A stretch of 64,000 nucleotides of DNA, taken from NCBI RefSeq assembly GCF_036002945.1, contig NZ_CP108529.1, positions 8,055,001 to 8,119,000 on the forward strand, given 5' to 3'. The notes beneath the pieces are model-generated. The model was not told the origin of the DNA and ran no database searches. It saw only the letters and a list, made by a program, of their open reading frames with translations. Position numbers and translations under genes: made by a program. Source of the DNA: Streptomyces sp. NBC_01224 (lineage in GTDB: Bacteria; Actinomycetota; Actinomycetes; Streptomycetales; Streptomycetaceae). Positions 1 through 8,849 of the stretch are shown here, piece by piece (the first letter of the stretch is position 1; every line of letters begins with the position of its first letter).

Positions 1-1086
1 CAGCATCCCGCCGTAGCCGAGCGTCGACGCGGCGGCCACTCCACCGGGCCCGGCCAGCTCACCGGCCCGGCCGACCGCGACGGGGAAGATATTGGCCAGA
101 CCGAGACCGGTGACGGCGAAACCGAGGAGCGCCAGCCAGGTGGTCGGGGCGAGCGAGCCGAGCAGCATCCCGGCGGCGGCCGTCGCACCGCCCGCGACCA
201 GGGTCCTGGTCTGGCCCAGCCGTTCGAGCAGTGCCGTGCCGCTGAGTCGGCCGGCCGTCATGGCCAGTGCGAACAGGGAGTATCCGGCGGCGGCGATGCC
301 CGGGTGGGCGTGCAGGTCCTGTTCCAGATGGAGGGCGCCCCAGTCGGCCAGCGCGCCTTCGCCGTACGCGGTGCAGAGCGCGATCACGCCGAACAGGAGC
401 ACCATGCGGCGGGACCGCCCGTCCGGGCGCTGCGGCTTCTCGGCGTCGTCGGCCGTTGATGCGGGCTTCGGCGCCGGTTGGCGCAGCAGTACCGGTCCCG
501 CCGCCGCGGTGACCAGGAGCCCGATCCCGGTGAGGACGAATAGATGTGTGGCGGGGGAGAGGCCGCCCGCGACCAGTCCGCCGAGCCCGGCACCGACCAT
601 TCCGCCGAGGCTGAACGCGCCGTGGAAGCCGGGCATCACGGGACGCCGCAGGGCGGCGACCAGGTCGACCGCCGCGCTGTTCATCGCCACGTTCATCCCG
701 CCGTACGCGGCGCCGAAGACCAGGAGCACCAGGCCGAGTGCGAGCGCCGAATGCGTCTGCGCGGGCAGGGCGATGCTGAGGGGTAGCAGAACGCCGCAGA
801 CCACGGTCACCGGATGGCTGCCGAAGCGCCGGCACAGCCGGCCGGTAAGCATCATGGTCACCACGGCCCCGGCGGATACGCCGAGCAGAGCGAGGCCCAG
901 GGTGGAGGCCGAGGCGCCGGTCTGGTGCTTGATGGCCGGGATGCGGACCACCCAGCCGGCGAAGAGGAAGCCGTCGAGGGCGAAGAACACGGTCAGCGCG
1001 GTACGGAGGCGGGCCAACGAAGGTGGGGCGGTGTTGCCGCCCGGTCCCCCCGGTAGAGCCGTCCGTATTTTGTTTAGTTGCGGCAC
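1..1086 (-). CDS. MFS transporter (C-terminus beyond window edge)
   Basis: Twelve-TM-type major facilitator reading leftwards off the window; about 360 residues are visible. The N-terminal half has the FFALDGFLFAGWVVRIPAIK segment typical of the YfcJ/YcaD-like sugar or drug exporter branch, followed by many hydrophobic helices and a central polar loop rich in Pro/Lys/Asp. The frame opens at a GTG at 1086; a downstream TTG at 1017 is an alternative. The GTG lies only about 6 bp after a plausible -10 (TATGCT on the minus strand), so the message could be leaderless. It is divergent from a ROK regulator, the usual arrangement for a ROK-controlled transporter. The substrate is unknown. Confidence 0.8.
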   Translation of the reverse strand, partial: MPQLNKIRTALPGGPGGNTAPPSLARLRTALTVFFALDGFLFAGWVVRIPAIKHQTGASASTLGLALLGVSAGAVVTMMLTGRLCRRFGSHPVTVVCGVLLPLSIALPAQTHSALALGLVLLVFGAAYGGMNVAMNSAAVDLVAALRRPVMPGFHGAFSLGGMVGAGLGGLVAGGLSPATHLFVLTGIGLLVTAAAGPVLLRQPAPKPASTADDAEKPQRPDGRSRRMVLLFGVIALCTAYGEGALADWGALHLEQDLHAHPGIAAAGYSLFALAMTAGRLSGTALLERLGQTRTLVAGGATAAAGMLLGSLAPTTWLALLGFAVTGLGLANIFPVAVGRAGELAGPGGVAAASTLGYGGML

Positions 1087-1122
1087 AAACTCAGCATAGG
1101 GGCGTCCGGGTAACGGGCGCAA
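1076..1122 (-). promoter_or_regulatory. Candidate promoter and ROK-type operator of the MFS gene
   Basis: On the minus strand TTGCGC (1122-1117) and TATGCT (1098-1093) are separated by 18 bp, a good sigma-70-like promoter. Immediately downstream is an imperfect inverted repeat, AGTTTG-TGCCG-CAACT (91-76 past 1000), rich in A/T compared with its surroundings. ROK repressors often bind repeats of the TTAGTTTG/CAAACTAA kind. The site would cover the transcription start and the GTG codon. Inferred from position and sequence only. Confidence 0.4.
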
Positions 1123-1207
1123 GATGACAGCCCGCCGCGGACGCAAGGGGCACAAGTGCGCCACCGGGGCGTCGGCAGCACCCCCGGATCGTGGGAGACT
1201 CGCCCCC

Positions 1208-2422
1208 ATGAACGGCAAGGTGACCACCACTCGGACAAAGTTGGAGAGGGGCCGCAGCGCGCTCGGACCCGCGCTGGAACTGGTCCACACCGGACGCGCG
1301 CCCACCCGTGCCGTCCTCACCTCCGAGCTCGGGGTCACCCGGGCGACGGCCGGTGCGGTCGCCGCGGAACTGGAGGCACTCGGCCTGATCCGGGTCGACT
1401 CCCGGCCGGGCTCCGCCGCCGGGTCGCAGGGCCGCCCCTCGCACCGGCTGGCCATCCGGGAGTCCGGGCCCGTCGCCATCGCCGCGCAGGTGCACGCCGA
1501 CGGGTTCCGGGCCGCGCTCGTCGGGCTCGGTGGACGGCTCGTCGCCACCGCGCCCGGCTGTGTCACCGTCACGGCGGACCCGGCGCAGGTCATCGGTGAA
1601 GTGGTCGACGACTGTGCCCGGTTGCTGCGGGACAGCGGACTGCGCTGTGTCGGTGCGGGCCTAGCGGTGCCGTCCGCGGTCGCCGAACCGGAGGGCACCG
1701 CGCTCAATCCGCTGCACATCGCCTGGCCGGCGGGCGCCCCGGTGCGAGAGATCTTCGCCGCCTGTGTACGGGAAGCGGGCATCCCCGGACCCGCGTTCAC
1801 CGGGAACGACGTCAACCTTGCCGCGCTCGCCGAACACCGGCACGGTGCCGGGCGCGGTGCCCAGCATCTGCTCTGTGTGGCCACCGGTCACCGAGGCGTG
1901 GGCGGTGCCCTGGTCCTCGACGGCCGTCTGCACACCGGGAGTTCGGGACTCGCGCTGGAGGTCGGCCATCTCACGGTGAACCCCGAGGGCCGCCCGTGCC
2001 ACTGCGGCGGCCGCGGCTGCCTGGACGTCGAGACCGACCCGCTGGCCTTCCTCATCGCCGCCCGTCGCGAACCCGGTCCGGAGGAGTCGCTGCTCAAGCA
2101 GGCCGGCGATCTGCTGCGTACGGAGTACGAGGACGCGGCGGTACGGGGCGCGGCCGAGGAGCTGATCGACCGGCTCGGCCTCGGGCTCGCCGGGCTGGTC
2201 AACATCCTCAACCCTGATCGCATCATCCTCGGCGGACTGCACCGTGCACTTCTCGACGCGGATCCGGAGCGGCTGCGTGCGGTGGTGGCCGACCGCAGCC
2301 TGTGGGGGCGCAGCGGCAGTGTGCCCATCCTGCCGTGCACGCTCGACCACAACAGCCTGGTGGGGGCGGCGGAACTGGCCTGGCAGCCGGTGCTGGACGA
2401 TCCGCTGGCCGCGCTTGCGTGA
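1208..2422 (+). CDS. ROK family transcriptional regulator / sugar kinase-like protein
   Basis: 404-residue ROK protein. The N-terminus is a winged-helix DNA-binding region (TSELGVTRATAGAVAAELEA, about residues 36-55). The remainder is an actin-like ROK domain with the zinc motif CHCGGRGC at about 264-271 and the glycine-rich nucleotide-binding ends. ATG 1208 is preferred over an in-frame GTG-type start at 1124 because GGGAGA lies about 9 bp upstream and homology begins here. It is divergent from the MFS exporter and probably represses it in response to a sugar or sugar phosphate; the effector cannot be read from sequence. Confidence 0.88.
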   Translation: MNGKVTTTRTKLERGRSALGPALELVHTGRAPTRAVLTSELGVTRATAGAVAAELEALGLIRVDSRPGSAAGSQGRPSHRLAIRESGPVAIAAQVHADGFRAALVGLGGRLVATAPGCVTVTADPAQVIGEVVDDCARLLRDSGLRCVGAGLAVPSAVAEPEGTALNPLHIAWPAGAPVREIFAACVREAGIPGPAFTGNDVNLAALAEHRHGAGRGAQHLLCVATGHRGVGGALVLDGRLHTGSSGLALEVGHLTVNPEGRPCHCGGRGCLDVETDPLAFLIAARREPGPEESLLKQAGDLLRTEYEDAAVRGAAEELIDRLGLGLAGLVNILNPDRIILGGLHRALLDADPERLRAVVADRSLWGRSGSVPILPCTLDHNSLVGAAELAWQPVLDDPLAALA

Positions 2423-2447
2423 CGGGGGCCTCGGGCCCGCACTGTCC

Positions 2448-3359
2448 TCAACCGTCGGACAGGACCGAAGACGTCCTCCACGCGAACGCCCGTGCTGCGT
2501 TACCCACCAGGATTCCGTCCAACGCCTGCCTCCCCAGGGCCTGTTCGAGGCGAGGGCGCAACCTCCGCAGCAGATACGGCATGCCCGGGGTCTCGGGCAC
2601 TGTCGTGTCGCCGCCCAGTAGCAACTGCCCGCCGAAGCCGTCCTCGGTGAGGGCGGCCAGTTGCTCGGGCAGTTGCCAGTCCGTCGCATGATTGGCCCGC
2701 GACGGACCGTCGAACGCGAGAAACGCGCCCGCCCGTGCCGCCTCACGCTGTACGACCCCGTCCGGTGAACGGCCCGGATGGCCGAGGATCACCCGCTGCG
2801 GCGCGACCTCCAACTCCCCGCAGAGCAGGTCCAGTACGTCGAGAGCCGCCGTGCCCAGCTCCAGGTGGACGGCGATCGGCGCACCGGTGCGATGGTGAGC
2901 CAGTGCTGCCGCCGTCATCGTGAACCGGGCATGGGTGTCGATGCCGTGAAAGGCGCCGGCGACCTTGATCAGACCCGCGCGTACGCCCGTGGAGCCGATG
3001 CCCTCGGTCAGTTCCGAGACGAAGAGTTCGGCGAGATGGTCCCGTAGGCGGCCGAGCAACTCCGCCGGGTAGTGAGCCGCTTGATGCAGCCCGGTCGCCG
3101 CCACCACATGCGAGCCCGTCGAACGGGCCAGCCCCGCCAGGGCCTCGGGCTCACGCCCCATCCCGTACGGAGTCCACTGCACCACTGCCCGGCCGCCCAG
3201 TTCGCGGAAGGCGCACAGCCGGTCGGCCGCCCGCTCTGCGTCGTTCAGTTCCTGGCCCGGGAGGAGGGGGCTGCGCAGGAAGAGGTGGTCATGTGCGTCG
3301 CAGACTCCCAACTCCGTTGCGGGGATGTCGCCGAGGACCGTGCGGACGGTCGCTACCAC
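2448..3359 (-). CDS. Phosphotriesterase-family metal-dependent hydrolase
   Basis: 303-residue TIM-barrel amidohydrolase of the phosphotriesterase/lactonase family. Expected metal ligands are visible: HDH near the N-terminus (DAHDHLF), the Lys of GLIKVAG that is normally carboxylated, His in VHLELG, His in LGHPGRSPDG, and the late Asp in LLGGDTT. The GTG start overlaps the end of the DUF4865 gene by 7 bp (TGGTAG/GTGGTAG), with GAGGG upstream, so it is translationally coupled and last in the TetR-cupin-DUF4865-PTE operon. Family members hydrolyse lactones or organophosphates; the natural substrate here is unknown. Confidence 0.85.
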   Translation of the reverse strand: MVATVRTVLGDIPATELGVCDAHDHLFLRSPLLPGQELNDAERAADRLCAFRELGGRAVVQWTPYGMGREPEALAGLARSTGSHVVAATGLHQAAHYPAELLGRLRDHLAELFVSELTEGIGSTGVRAGLIKVAGAFHGIDTHARFTMTAAALAHHRTGAPIAVHLELGTAALDVLDLLCGELEVAPQRVILGHPGRSPDGVVQREAARAGAFLAFDGPSRANHATDWQLPEQLAALTEDGFGGQLLLGGDTTVPETPGMPYLLRRLRPRLEQALGRQALDGILVGNAARAFAWRTSSVLSDG

Positions 3360-3934
3360 TGTCGTCCCTCCCCGAATCGCTCCCGCTCCGGAGCGCTCAG
3401 GTGCAGCACCTCGTACCGTTCACCGGGCGCCTCGGGGGCTTCCTGTGCCCAGAGCGTGAAGTGGAGCAGTTCCCAGTGGCGGGGGTCGACCGCCAGTGCC
3501 GTGGCGACCGCTCCGGGTGTCTTCGCCAGTCCTTGGCTCTCCTCAAGAGCGGCCTCTACCGCGTCCGCGGGCGCGACGGAGGCCGCGACGGCTGCCCGAT
3601 GGAGGGTGGCCGTGCGGGGGAGTGCGGCCGACGCGGGCCCTTCCTCGTACGCCAGTCCGGTCCAGTGCTGTACCTCGGGGCGCCCGAAGTCCTGGACGAT
3701 GCCCTGGAATCCGGGGCCCCAGAGGAAGGAGTTCATGCCCTCCGGCGTCGCCCACAGATAGAAGGGCGCGTACTGGTTCACGGGCGAGTACTCGCCCCGT
3801 TCGCGGATCAGGTATGCCTTGATGCCGAGGCCCGGAAAATTGTCCAGGAGGTGGCCCTTCGTCGCGACGCGGTTGCGGATGATCCCCATGTCGTAGTGGG
3901 CGGGAAGGGTGATCTCGTACTGCATGGCATGCAT
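3353..3934 (-). CDS. DUF4865 family protein
   Basis: 193 residues, matching the usual length of the DUF4865 family (ferredoxin-like monooxygenase/dimeric alpha-beta barrel fold is likely). The N-terminus MHAMQYEITLPAHYDMGIIR and the YAPFYLWATPEGMNSFLWGP stretch are family hallmarks. It is the third gene of a minus-strand operon behind a TetR regulator and a cupin, overlapping the hydrolase start. DUF4865 genes commonly sit beside TetR or LysR regulators and small-molecule enzymes, but no reaction is established. Confidence 0.8.
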   Translation of the reverse strand: MHAMQYEITLPAHYDMGIIRNRVATKGHLLDNFPGLGIKAYLIRERGEYSPVNQYAPFYLWATPEGMNSFLWGPGFQGIVQDFGRPEVQHWTGLAYEEGPASAALPRTATLHRAAVAASVAPADAVEAALEESQGLAKTPGAVATALAVDPRHWELLHFTLWAQEAPEAPGERYEVLHLSAPERERFGEGRQW

Positions 3935-3944
3935 CGGGTGCTCC

Positions 3945-4340
3945 TCAGACCGGGTATGCGGCGACTTCGACCCGCTCGTGCCAGTCGGTGGTGGTGCCGT
4001 CCTCGGCAGCCTCGACGACGGCGAGATGCGTCATGAACGTGTGCGGTGCGGCGCCGTGCCAGTGCCATTCGTCCGGCTCGATCCAGACGGTGTCGCCTGC
4101 CCGGATCGCCTCCACCGGACCGCCGCGGCGCTGCACGAGGCCCTCGCCCTCAGTGACATGGAGGACTTGACCGCGTGGGTGCCGGTGCCAGGAGGTGTGG
4201 CTGCCGGGGGTGAAGTGGACGCTGAACATCCGTAGCCTGGAGGGAGCCCGGGGTGCCGCGATCTCGTCGAGCCGGACGGTGCCGTTGAAATGCTCGGCCG
4301 GCCCGGCGGAGGTATCGGGACGGTTTCTCGTGATGTGCAT
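3945..4340 (-). CDS. Small cupin-domain protein
   Basis: 131-residue single-domain cupin. Motif 1 (HTSWHRHPRGQVLHVTEGEG) has the metal-binding His residues and Glu, and motif 2 (WIEPDEWHWHGAAP) supplies the final His. This pattern matches the (R)-mandelonitrile lyase-like / carboxymuconolactone-associated cupin subgroup. It lies 10 bp upstream of DUF4865 and 21 bp downstream of the TetR gene. Likely a small metalloenzyme in the same operon; its substrate is unknown. Confidence 0.82.
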   Translation of the reverse strand: MHITRNRPDTSAGPAEHFNGTVRLDEIAAPRAPSRLRMFSVHFTPGSHTSWHRHPRGQVLHVTEGEGLVQRRGGPVEAIRAGDTVWIEPDEWHWHGAAPHTFMTHLAVVEAAEDGTTTDWHERVEVAAYPV

Positions 4341-4361
4341 GTGCGTTGTGCTCCTCGAGTG

Positions 4362-4931
4362 TCAGGCGGCGGTGTCACCGGCGGCGAGCAGCGAGAGCAG
4401 TCCACGCGCGCCCGCGTCGAAGGCGTCCGTCGAACCGGAGGCGCGGGCCAGCACATAGCCGCCCTGCACCGTCGCGACGATCGTCGCCGCCACGTCCTCG
4501 GGAATCAGCGGACGGGTGAACTCGCCCTGGTCCAGGCCCTCCTGGATGATCTCGGCGAGTCGGCCGCGCAACCAGCCGATCGTCTCGTCGACCGGTGCAC
4601 GCAACTCGTCACTGGCGATGACATCCGGATCCATCGTCAGCCGGCCGACCGGGCAGCCGCGCAGCACATCGCGCTCGCGCAGGAGGTATGCCGAGATCCG
4701 CGCGTACGCCGTTCCCGGACCATCGAACAACTGTCCGGCCGTCTCGCGCATCTGCGAGGCCGTGCGACGGATCGCCGCGAGCGCCAGATCGGGTTTGCCC
4801 GCGAAGTGGTGGTACATGCTGCCCTGGCCCGCGCCCGCCCGCTGCTGGATGGCCTTGGGGCTGGTGCCCACATAGCCGCGCTCCCACAGGAGCTCCTGGG
4901 TGGCTTCGATCAGACGGTCCGGAGTGGTCAT
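4362..4931 (-). CDS. TetR/AcrR family regulator
   Basis: 189 residues with a classic N-terminal TetR helix-turn-helix (residues about 5-50: LIEATQELLWERGYVGTSPK then GAGQGSMYHHFAGK) and a TetR_C-type ligand domain ending LLSLLAAGDTAA. ATG 4931 is the real start; an upstream in-frame extension covers the operator and lacks family similarity. It heads the operon of cupin, DUF4865 and phosphotriesterase-like genes. The palindrome immediately upstream suggests autorepression relieved by a small molecule. Confidence 0.9.
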   Translation of the reverse strand: MTTPDRLIEATQELLWERGYVGTSPKAIQQRAGAGQGSMYHHFAGKPDLALAAIRRTASQMRETAGQLFDGPGTAYARISAYLLRERDVLRGCPVGRLTMDPDVIASDELRAPVDETIGWLRGRLAEIIQEGLDQGEFTRPLIPEDVAATIVATVQGGYVLARASGSTDAFDAGARGLLSLLAAGDTAA

Positions 4932-4939
4932 GACTCGAC

Positions 4940-4959
4940 TGTACATACTAGTAGGTACA
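4940..4959. promoter_or_regulatory. Palindromic operator for the TetR operon
   Basis: TGTACATACTAGTAGGTACA is a 20-bp inverted repeat with a single mismatched pair, centred on ACTAGT, starting 8 bp upstream of the TetR ATG. A/T content is far above the surroundings. Size and placement match TetR-type operators such as those controlling autoregulated operons. It could also affect the rightward SHOCT-ABC operon about 170 bp away. Confidence 0.75.
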
Positions 4960-5132
4960 GAATCCAATGAACTCGGCCCGCCGGCGGAAGCAGCCGCAGA
5001 TCCGCCACGTACTCCCGAGGGGGTACACGCACGGCCGCTGGCCGTACGACGACTCGGACCCCCTCCCGGGGCCAGGCTCGGAATCGTCAGGAAAACCTGC
5101 ACGCGAACCCTGAACCGAGGGAGTTGACCGAG

Positions 5133-5423
5133 ATGAACACCCTGGCGTACAGCGGTGGACCCGGACCCTGGATCCTCCTCTTCCCGCTCTTCTGGGCGGC
5201 CGTCGTGATCGGCGGCGTCACCCTGCTGCGCCGTACCGTTCGGCGCGGCGGACGAGGCCCCTGGCAGGCCCGTACCACTCAGGAAGCACCCGCCGAAGCG
5301 TCACCGATCACCCTGCTCGGCCGCCGCTTCGCGGCCGGAGAGGTCGACGAGGACGAGTACTGGCGCCGGCTCTCCGTCCTCGACGAACAGTTCGGCCGCG
5401 GCAGCAAGGGAGGAGTGGCATGA
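5133..5423 (+). CDS. SHOCT-domain small membrane protein
   Basis: 96 residues: one N-terminal transmembrane helix (WILLFPLFWAAVVIGGVTLL), a basic linker, and a C-terminal SHOCT domain (LLGRRFAAGEVDEDEYWRRL). ATG 5133 has GAGGGAG about 9 bp upstream; a TTG at 5124 is an alternative. The stop overlaps the ABC ATPase start (ATGA), so it is the first gene of a three-gene export operon. SHOCT domains are short oligomerisation modules; its role with the transporter is inferred from coupling. Confidence 0.85.
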   Translation: MNTLAYSGGPGPWILLFPLFWAAVVIGGVTLLRRTVRRGGRGPWQARTTQEAPAEASPITLLGRRFAAGEVDEDEYWRRLSVLDEQFGRGSKGGVA

Positions 5424-6211
5424 CCACCACAGTCCCCACCTCCGAGCCCACCACCACGTCCACCTCTGCCGCCTCCGCTGCCCGGGTCGTCGACGCCGTG
5501 AAGCTCTACGGCACCGGCGACACCCGGGTCAGGGCCCTCGACGGGGTGAGCGTCGACTTCCCGGCCGGCCGCTTCACCGCGATCATGGGGCCCTCCGGCT
5601 CCGGCAAATCCACCCTGATGCACTGCGCGGCGGGACTCGACACCCTCACCTCCGGCTCCGCGTTCATCGGCGACACCGACATCAGCGCCCTCGACGACCG
5701 CAGGCTCACCCTGCTGCGCCGACGGCGCATCGGCTTCGTCTTCCAGTCCTTCAACCTCCTGCCGACGCTCACCGTCGCCGAGAACATCACCCTCCCTCTG
5801 GATCTCGCCGGGGAGCGACCCGACCCGGAGTGGCTCGACGCACTCGTCGACACCGTCGGACTGCGGGACCGGCTGCACCACCGGCCCGGCGAACTGTCCG
5901 GCGGGCAGCAGCAGCGGGTGGCGGTGGCGCGTGCCTTCGTGGGCAGTCCCGATGTCGTCTTCGCCGACGAACCGACCGGCAACCTCGACTCCCGTGCCGG
6001 CCAGGAGGTGCTCTGGCTGCTCGGCCGAACCGTCCGGCAGACAGCCCGCACGGTCGTGATGGTCACCCATGACCCGGTCGCCGCCGCCCACGCCGACGAG
6101 GTCGTCTTCCTCGCCGACGGCAGGCTCGTCGACCGGATGCCCGATCCCACGGCGGAGCGCGTGCTCGACCGCTTCAAGTCCTTCGCCCCCCACCCGTCAC
6201 GCAGGCGGTGA
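5420..6211 (+). CDS. MacB/LolD-type ABC transporter ATP-binding protein
   Basis: 263-residue ATPase. Walker A is GPSGSGKST (57-65), Q-loop FVFQSFN (107-113), signature LSGGQQQRVAVARA (159-172), Walker B VVFADEP (179-185) and a switch His in MVTHDP. It belongs to the lipoprotein/antimicrobial-peptide export group that pairs with FtsX-type permeases. ATGA overlap with the SHOCT gene and a 5-bp gap to the permease indicate one operon. Confidence 0.93.
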   Translation: MTTTVPTSEPTTTSTSAASAARVVDAVKLYGTGDTRVRALDGVSVDFPAGRFTAIMGPSGSGKSTLMHCAAGLDTLTSGSAFIGDTDISALDDRRLTLLRRRRIGFVFQSFNLLPTLTVAENITLPLDLAGERPDPEWLDALVDTVGLRDRLHHRPGELSGGQQQRVAVARAFVGSPDVVFADEPTGNLDSRAGQEVLWLLGRTVRQTARTVVMVTHDPVAAAHADEVVFLADGRLVDRMPDPTAERVLDRFKSFAPHPSRRR

Positions 6212-6215
6212 CGAC

Positions 6216-8786
6216 ATGACCAGCACCCGGGCCTCCGTACGCCTGAGCATCTCCTCGCTCCGCGCCCACAAGCGCCGCTTCGCCGGTACGTTCGTCGCCG
6301 TCCTGCTCGGCGTCGCGTTCCTCACCGGGACGCTCGTCATGGGCGACACCCTCCGCGCGAGCTTCGACACCCTGTTCGGCAACGCCACCGCCGGTACCGA
6401 CGCCGTCGTGCGCAGCTCCAATGTGGTCACGGTCGCCGGTGAGTCCCAGGGCAGCCGGCAGCCGGTGAGCACCGCACTCGTGAAGAGGATCGAGCAGACC
6501 CCCGGCGTCGCCGCGGCGGCCCCCGACATCCAGGGCGCCGGCCAGCTCATCGGCTCCGACGGCAAACCCATCGGCGGTCAGGGGCCGCCCACCCTCGCCG
6601 GCAACTGGATCGACGACCCGAAGCTCAATCCGTACCGGCTCGCCGCCGGACGCGCCCCGTCCGCGCCCGGTGAGGTCGTCATCAACCGCGGCACCGCCGA
6701 CCGGGGCGGGCTCGGGATCGGCGACACGACCGTGCTGCGCACCCCCGACCCCGTGCACGTCACGATCGTCGGACTGGCCACCTTCGGCGGCCAGGACGGC
6801 ATGGGTCAGGTCACCTACACCGCTATGACGCAGGCCGATGCCGAGAAGTACCTCACACCGAAGCCCGGCGAGGCATCGACCATCCAGGTGCGCGCAGGCC
6901 CCGGCACCAGCCAGCAGGAACTCGTCGACGCACTGCGCCCTGTACTGCCCAAGGACGTCGAGGCCATCACCGGACAGGCATCGGCCGCCGAGAACCGGGA
7001 CATGATCTCCGGTGCCTTCCTCAGCGTGTTCACCACGCTGCTACTGGTCTTCTCCGGGATCGTGCTGCTGGTCGCCACCTTCTCCATCCACAACACTTTC
7101 GCGATCGTCGTCGCCCAGCGGACCCGCGAGAACGCCCTGTTGCGCGCCCTTGGCGCCTCCCGCAGGCAGGTCGTCGGCTCCACCCTCGTCGAGGCGGCCG
7201 CGGTCGGTGTGATCGCTTCCGCCGCCGGTCTGGCCGGTGGCATCGGCATCGCCGCCGGACTGCAGGCGCTCTTCCCCGCCGTCGGATTCCCGTTCCCCGA
7301 GGGAGCGCTGGTGATCAGCGCCGTCTCCCTGCTGCTGCCGCTCGCCGTGGGCCTCCTCGTCTGCCTCGGCTCCGCCCTCCTGCCCGCCGTCCGGGCCGGA
7401 CGCACCGCTCCGCTCGCCGCCCTGCGCGAGAGCGCTGTCGACGACTCCGCGGCGTCCCGGGCCCGTGCCCTCGCCGGGCTCGTGGTGTTGGTGGCCTCCC
7501 TCGGCACCATCCTGACCGGCGCCCTGGCCGGTGTGTCCGTCTGGCTGTCGGCCGCCGGTGCGGTGTCGGCACTCGCCGCGTTCGTGGTGCTCGGACCGGT
7601 CGCCTCCTCGTACGCCGTTCGGTTCCTCGGCGCCCCGCTCGACCGACTGCACGGTGTCACGGGCCGACTGGCCCGGCGCAACGCCCTGCGCAGCCCCCGG
7701 CGGACCGCGTCCACCGCGACCGCACTGATGATCGGCGTCGCCGTGGTCTCCCTCTTCACCGTCTTCGGCGCCTCCCTGAAGGCCACCATGAACCGGACGG
7801 TCGACCGCTCCTTCGCGGGCGATGTCGCCATCAGCGCTCCCGCCTTCGGAGCGGGCGGCAGCGGCCTCAGCCCCCGGCTGGCCCCGGCCGTCGACCGGCT
7901 GCCGGAGGTCGCGACCGCCGTCGGTCTCGGCAAGGGGGTCGCGGAGGTCGACGGTGCGGGACGCGCGCTGACCGTCACCGACCCGGCCGCGCTCGGCAGG
8001 GTCTTCGACCTCGGCCGGGTCGACGGATCGCTGAAGGGGCTGGGCGCGAACGGGATCGCCGTGTCCGACACGGAGGCCGGCAAGCGCGGTCTGCACACCG
8101 GCTCCACCGCACGGCTCGCCTTCACCGACGGCACGCAGCAGAACTTCACGGTCCGTGCCGTCTATGGCCGGTCGGAACTGGCGGGCGACTACGTCATCAC
8201 CCGCCTGGCCTGGGCCCCGCACCGTGCGCAGGACTCCGACTCGCTGATCGCCGTCTCCTTCAAGCCCGGTGTCACCACCGCCGACGGCAAAGCGGCGGTC
8301 GCGAAGACCGCGGCGGCGTACGGCAACCCGGATGTACAGACCCGCAGCGAGTACGCGCAGTCCTCGGCCGGAGGCATCGACATGATGCTCACACTGGTCT
8401 ACGCCCTGCTCGCACTCGCCGTACTGATCGCGCTGCTGGGCATCGCCAACACGCTGACCCTGGCGCTTTACGAGCGCACCAGGGAACTGGGCCTGTTGCG
8501 GGCCGTCGGACAGACCAGGGGCCAGCTGCGGTCCATGGTCCGCTGGGAATCCGTTCTGGTCGCAGCGTTCGGCACGGCCGGCGGCCTGTTGCTCGGCGGC
8601 GTCCTGGGCTGGGTGCTGGTCAAGGCGTCCGTAGGCACGGGCGACACCGCCCTCGCCTTCGCGCTGCCGCCACTGCGGCTCCTGGTGGTGGCCCTCGTGG
8701 GGATCACCGCCGGGGCGCTGGCGGGCTGGCGGCCTGCCCGTCGGGCGGCACGGCTGGACGTGCTCCGCGCGATCGCCGCCGAATAG
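6216..8786 (+). CDS. FtsX-like ABC transporter permease
   Basis: About 856 residues, the double-FtsX type. It has an N-terminal TM followed by a MacB-like periplasmic domain, three TM helices with the ENALLRALGASRRQVVGS coupling helix, a central TM block, a second extracytoplasmic domain, and a final FtsX domain with ELGLLRAVGQTRGQLRSMV. ATG 6216 is chosen because similarity begins at MTSTRASVRLSISSLRAHK; the frame upstream merely overlaps the ATPase gene. It forms the membrane part of the mechanotransmission ABC exporter with the preceding gene. Confidence 0.92.
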   Translation: MTSTRASVRLSISSLRAHKRRFAGTFVAVLLGVAFLTGTLVMGDTLRASFDTLFGNATAGTDAVVRSSNVVTVAGESQGSRQPVSTALVKRIEQTPGVAAAAPDIQGAGQLIGSDGKPIGGQGPPTLAGNWIDDPKLNPYRLAAGRAPSAPGEVVINRGTADRGGLGIGDTTVLRTPDPVHVTIVGLATFGGQDGMGQVTYTAMTQADAEKYLTPKPGEASTIQVRAGPGTSQQELVDALRPVLPKDVEAITGQASAAENRDMISGAFLSVFTTLLLVFSGIVLLVATFSIHNTFAIVVAQRTRENALLRALGASRRQVVGSTLVEAAAVGVIASAAGLAGGIGIAAGLQALFPAVGFPFPEGALVISAVSLLLPLAVGLLVCLGSALLPAVRAGRTAPLAALRESAVDDSAASRARALAGLVVLVASLGTILTGALAGVSVWLSAAGAVSALAAFVVLGPVASSYAVRFLGAPLDRLHGVTGRLARRNALRSPRRTASTATALMIGVAVVSLFTVFGASLKATMNRTVDRSFAGDVAISAPAFGAGGSGLSPRLAPAVDRLPEVATAVGLGKGVAEVDGAGRALTVTDPAALGRVFDLGRVDGSLKGLGANGIAVSDTEAGKRGLHTGSTARLAFTDGTQQNFTVRAVYGRSELAGDYVITRLAWAPHRAQDSDSLIAVSFKPGVTTADGKAAVAKTAAAYGNPDVQTRSEYAQSSAGGIDMMLTLVYALLALAVLIALLGIANTLTLALYERTRELGLLRAVGQTRGQLRSMVRWESVLVAAFGTAGGLLLGGVLGWVLVKASVGTGDTALAFALPPLRLLVVALVGITAGALAGWRPARRAARLDVLRAIAAE

Positions 8787-8793
8787 CGTGACA

Positions 8794-8841
8794 GCGGAAA
8801 GTGGAGCGGGGCGCCGTCCGGCGCCCCGCTCCACTTTCCGC
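8794..8841. terminator. Long bidirectional hairpin terminator
   Basis: A perfect 22-bp inverted repeat (8794-8815 and 8820-8841) with a 4-nt GTCC loop lies between the permease stop and the convergent anti-sigma-factor-type gene. It lacks a U-tract, as is usual in Streptomyces, and can serve both converging transcripts. Confidence 0.85.
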
Positions 8842-8849
8842 CGGCGCTG

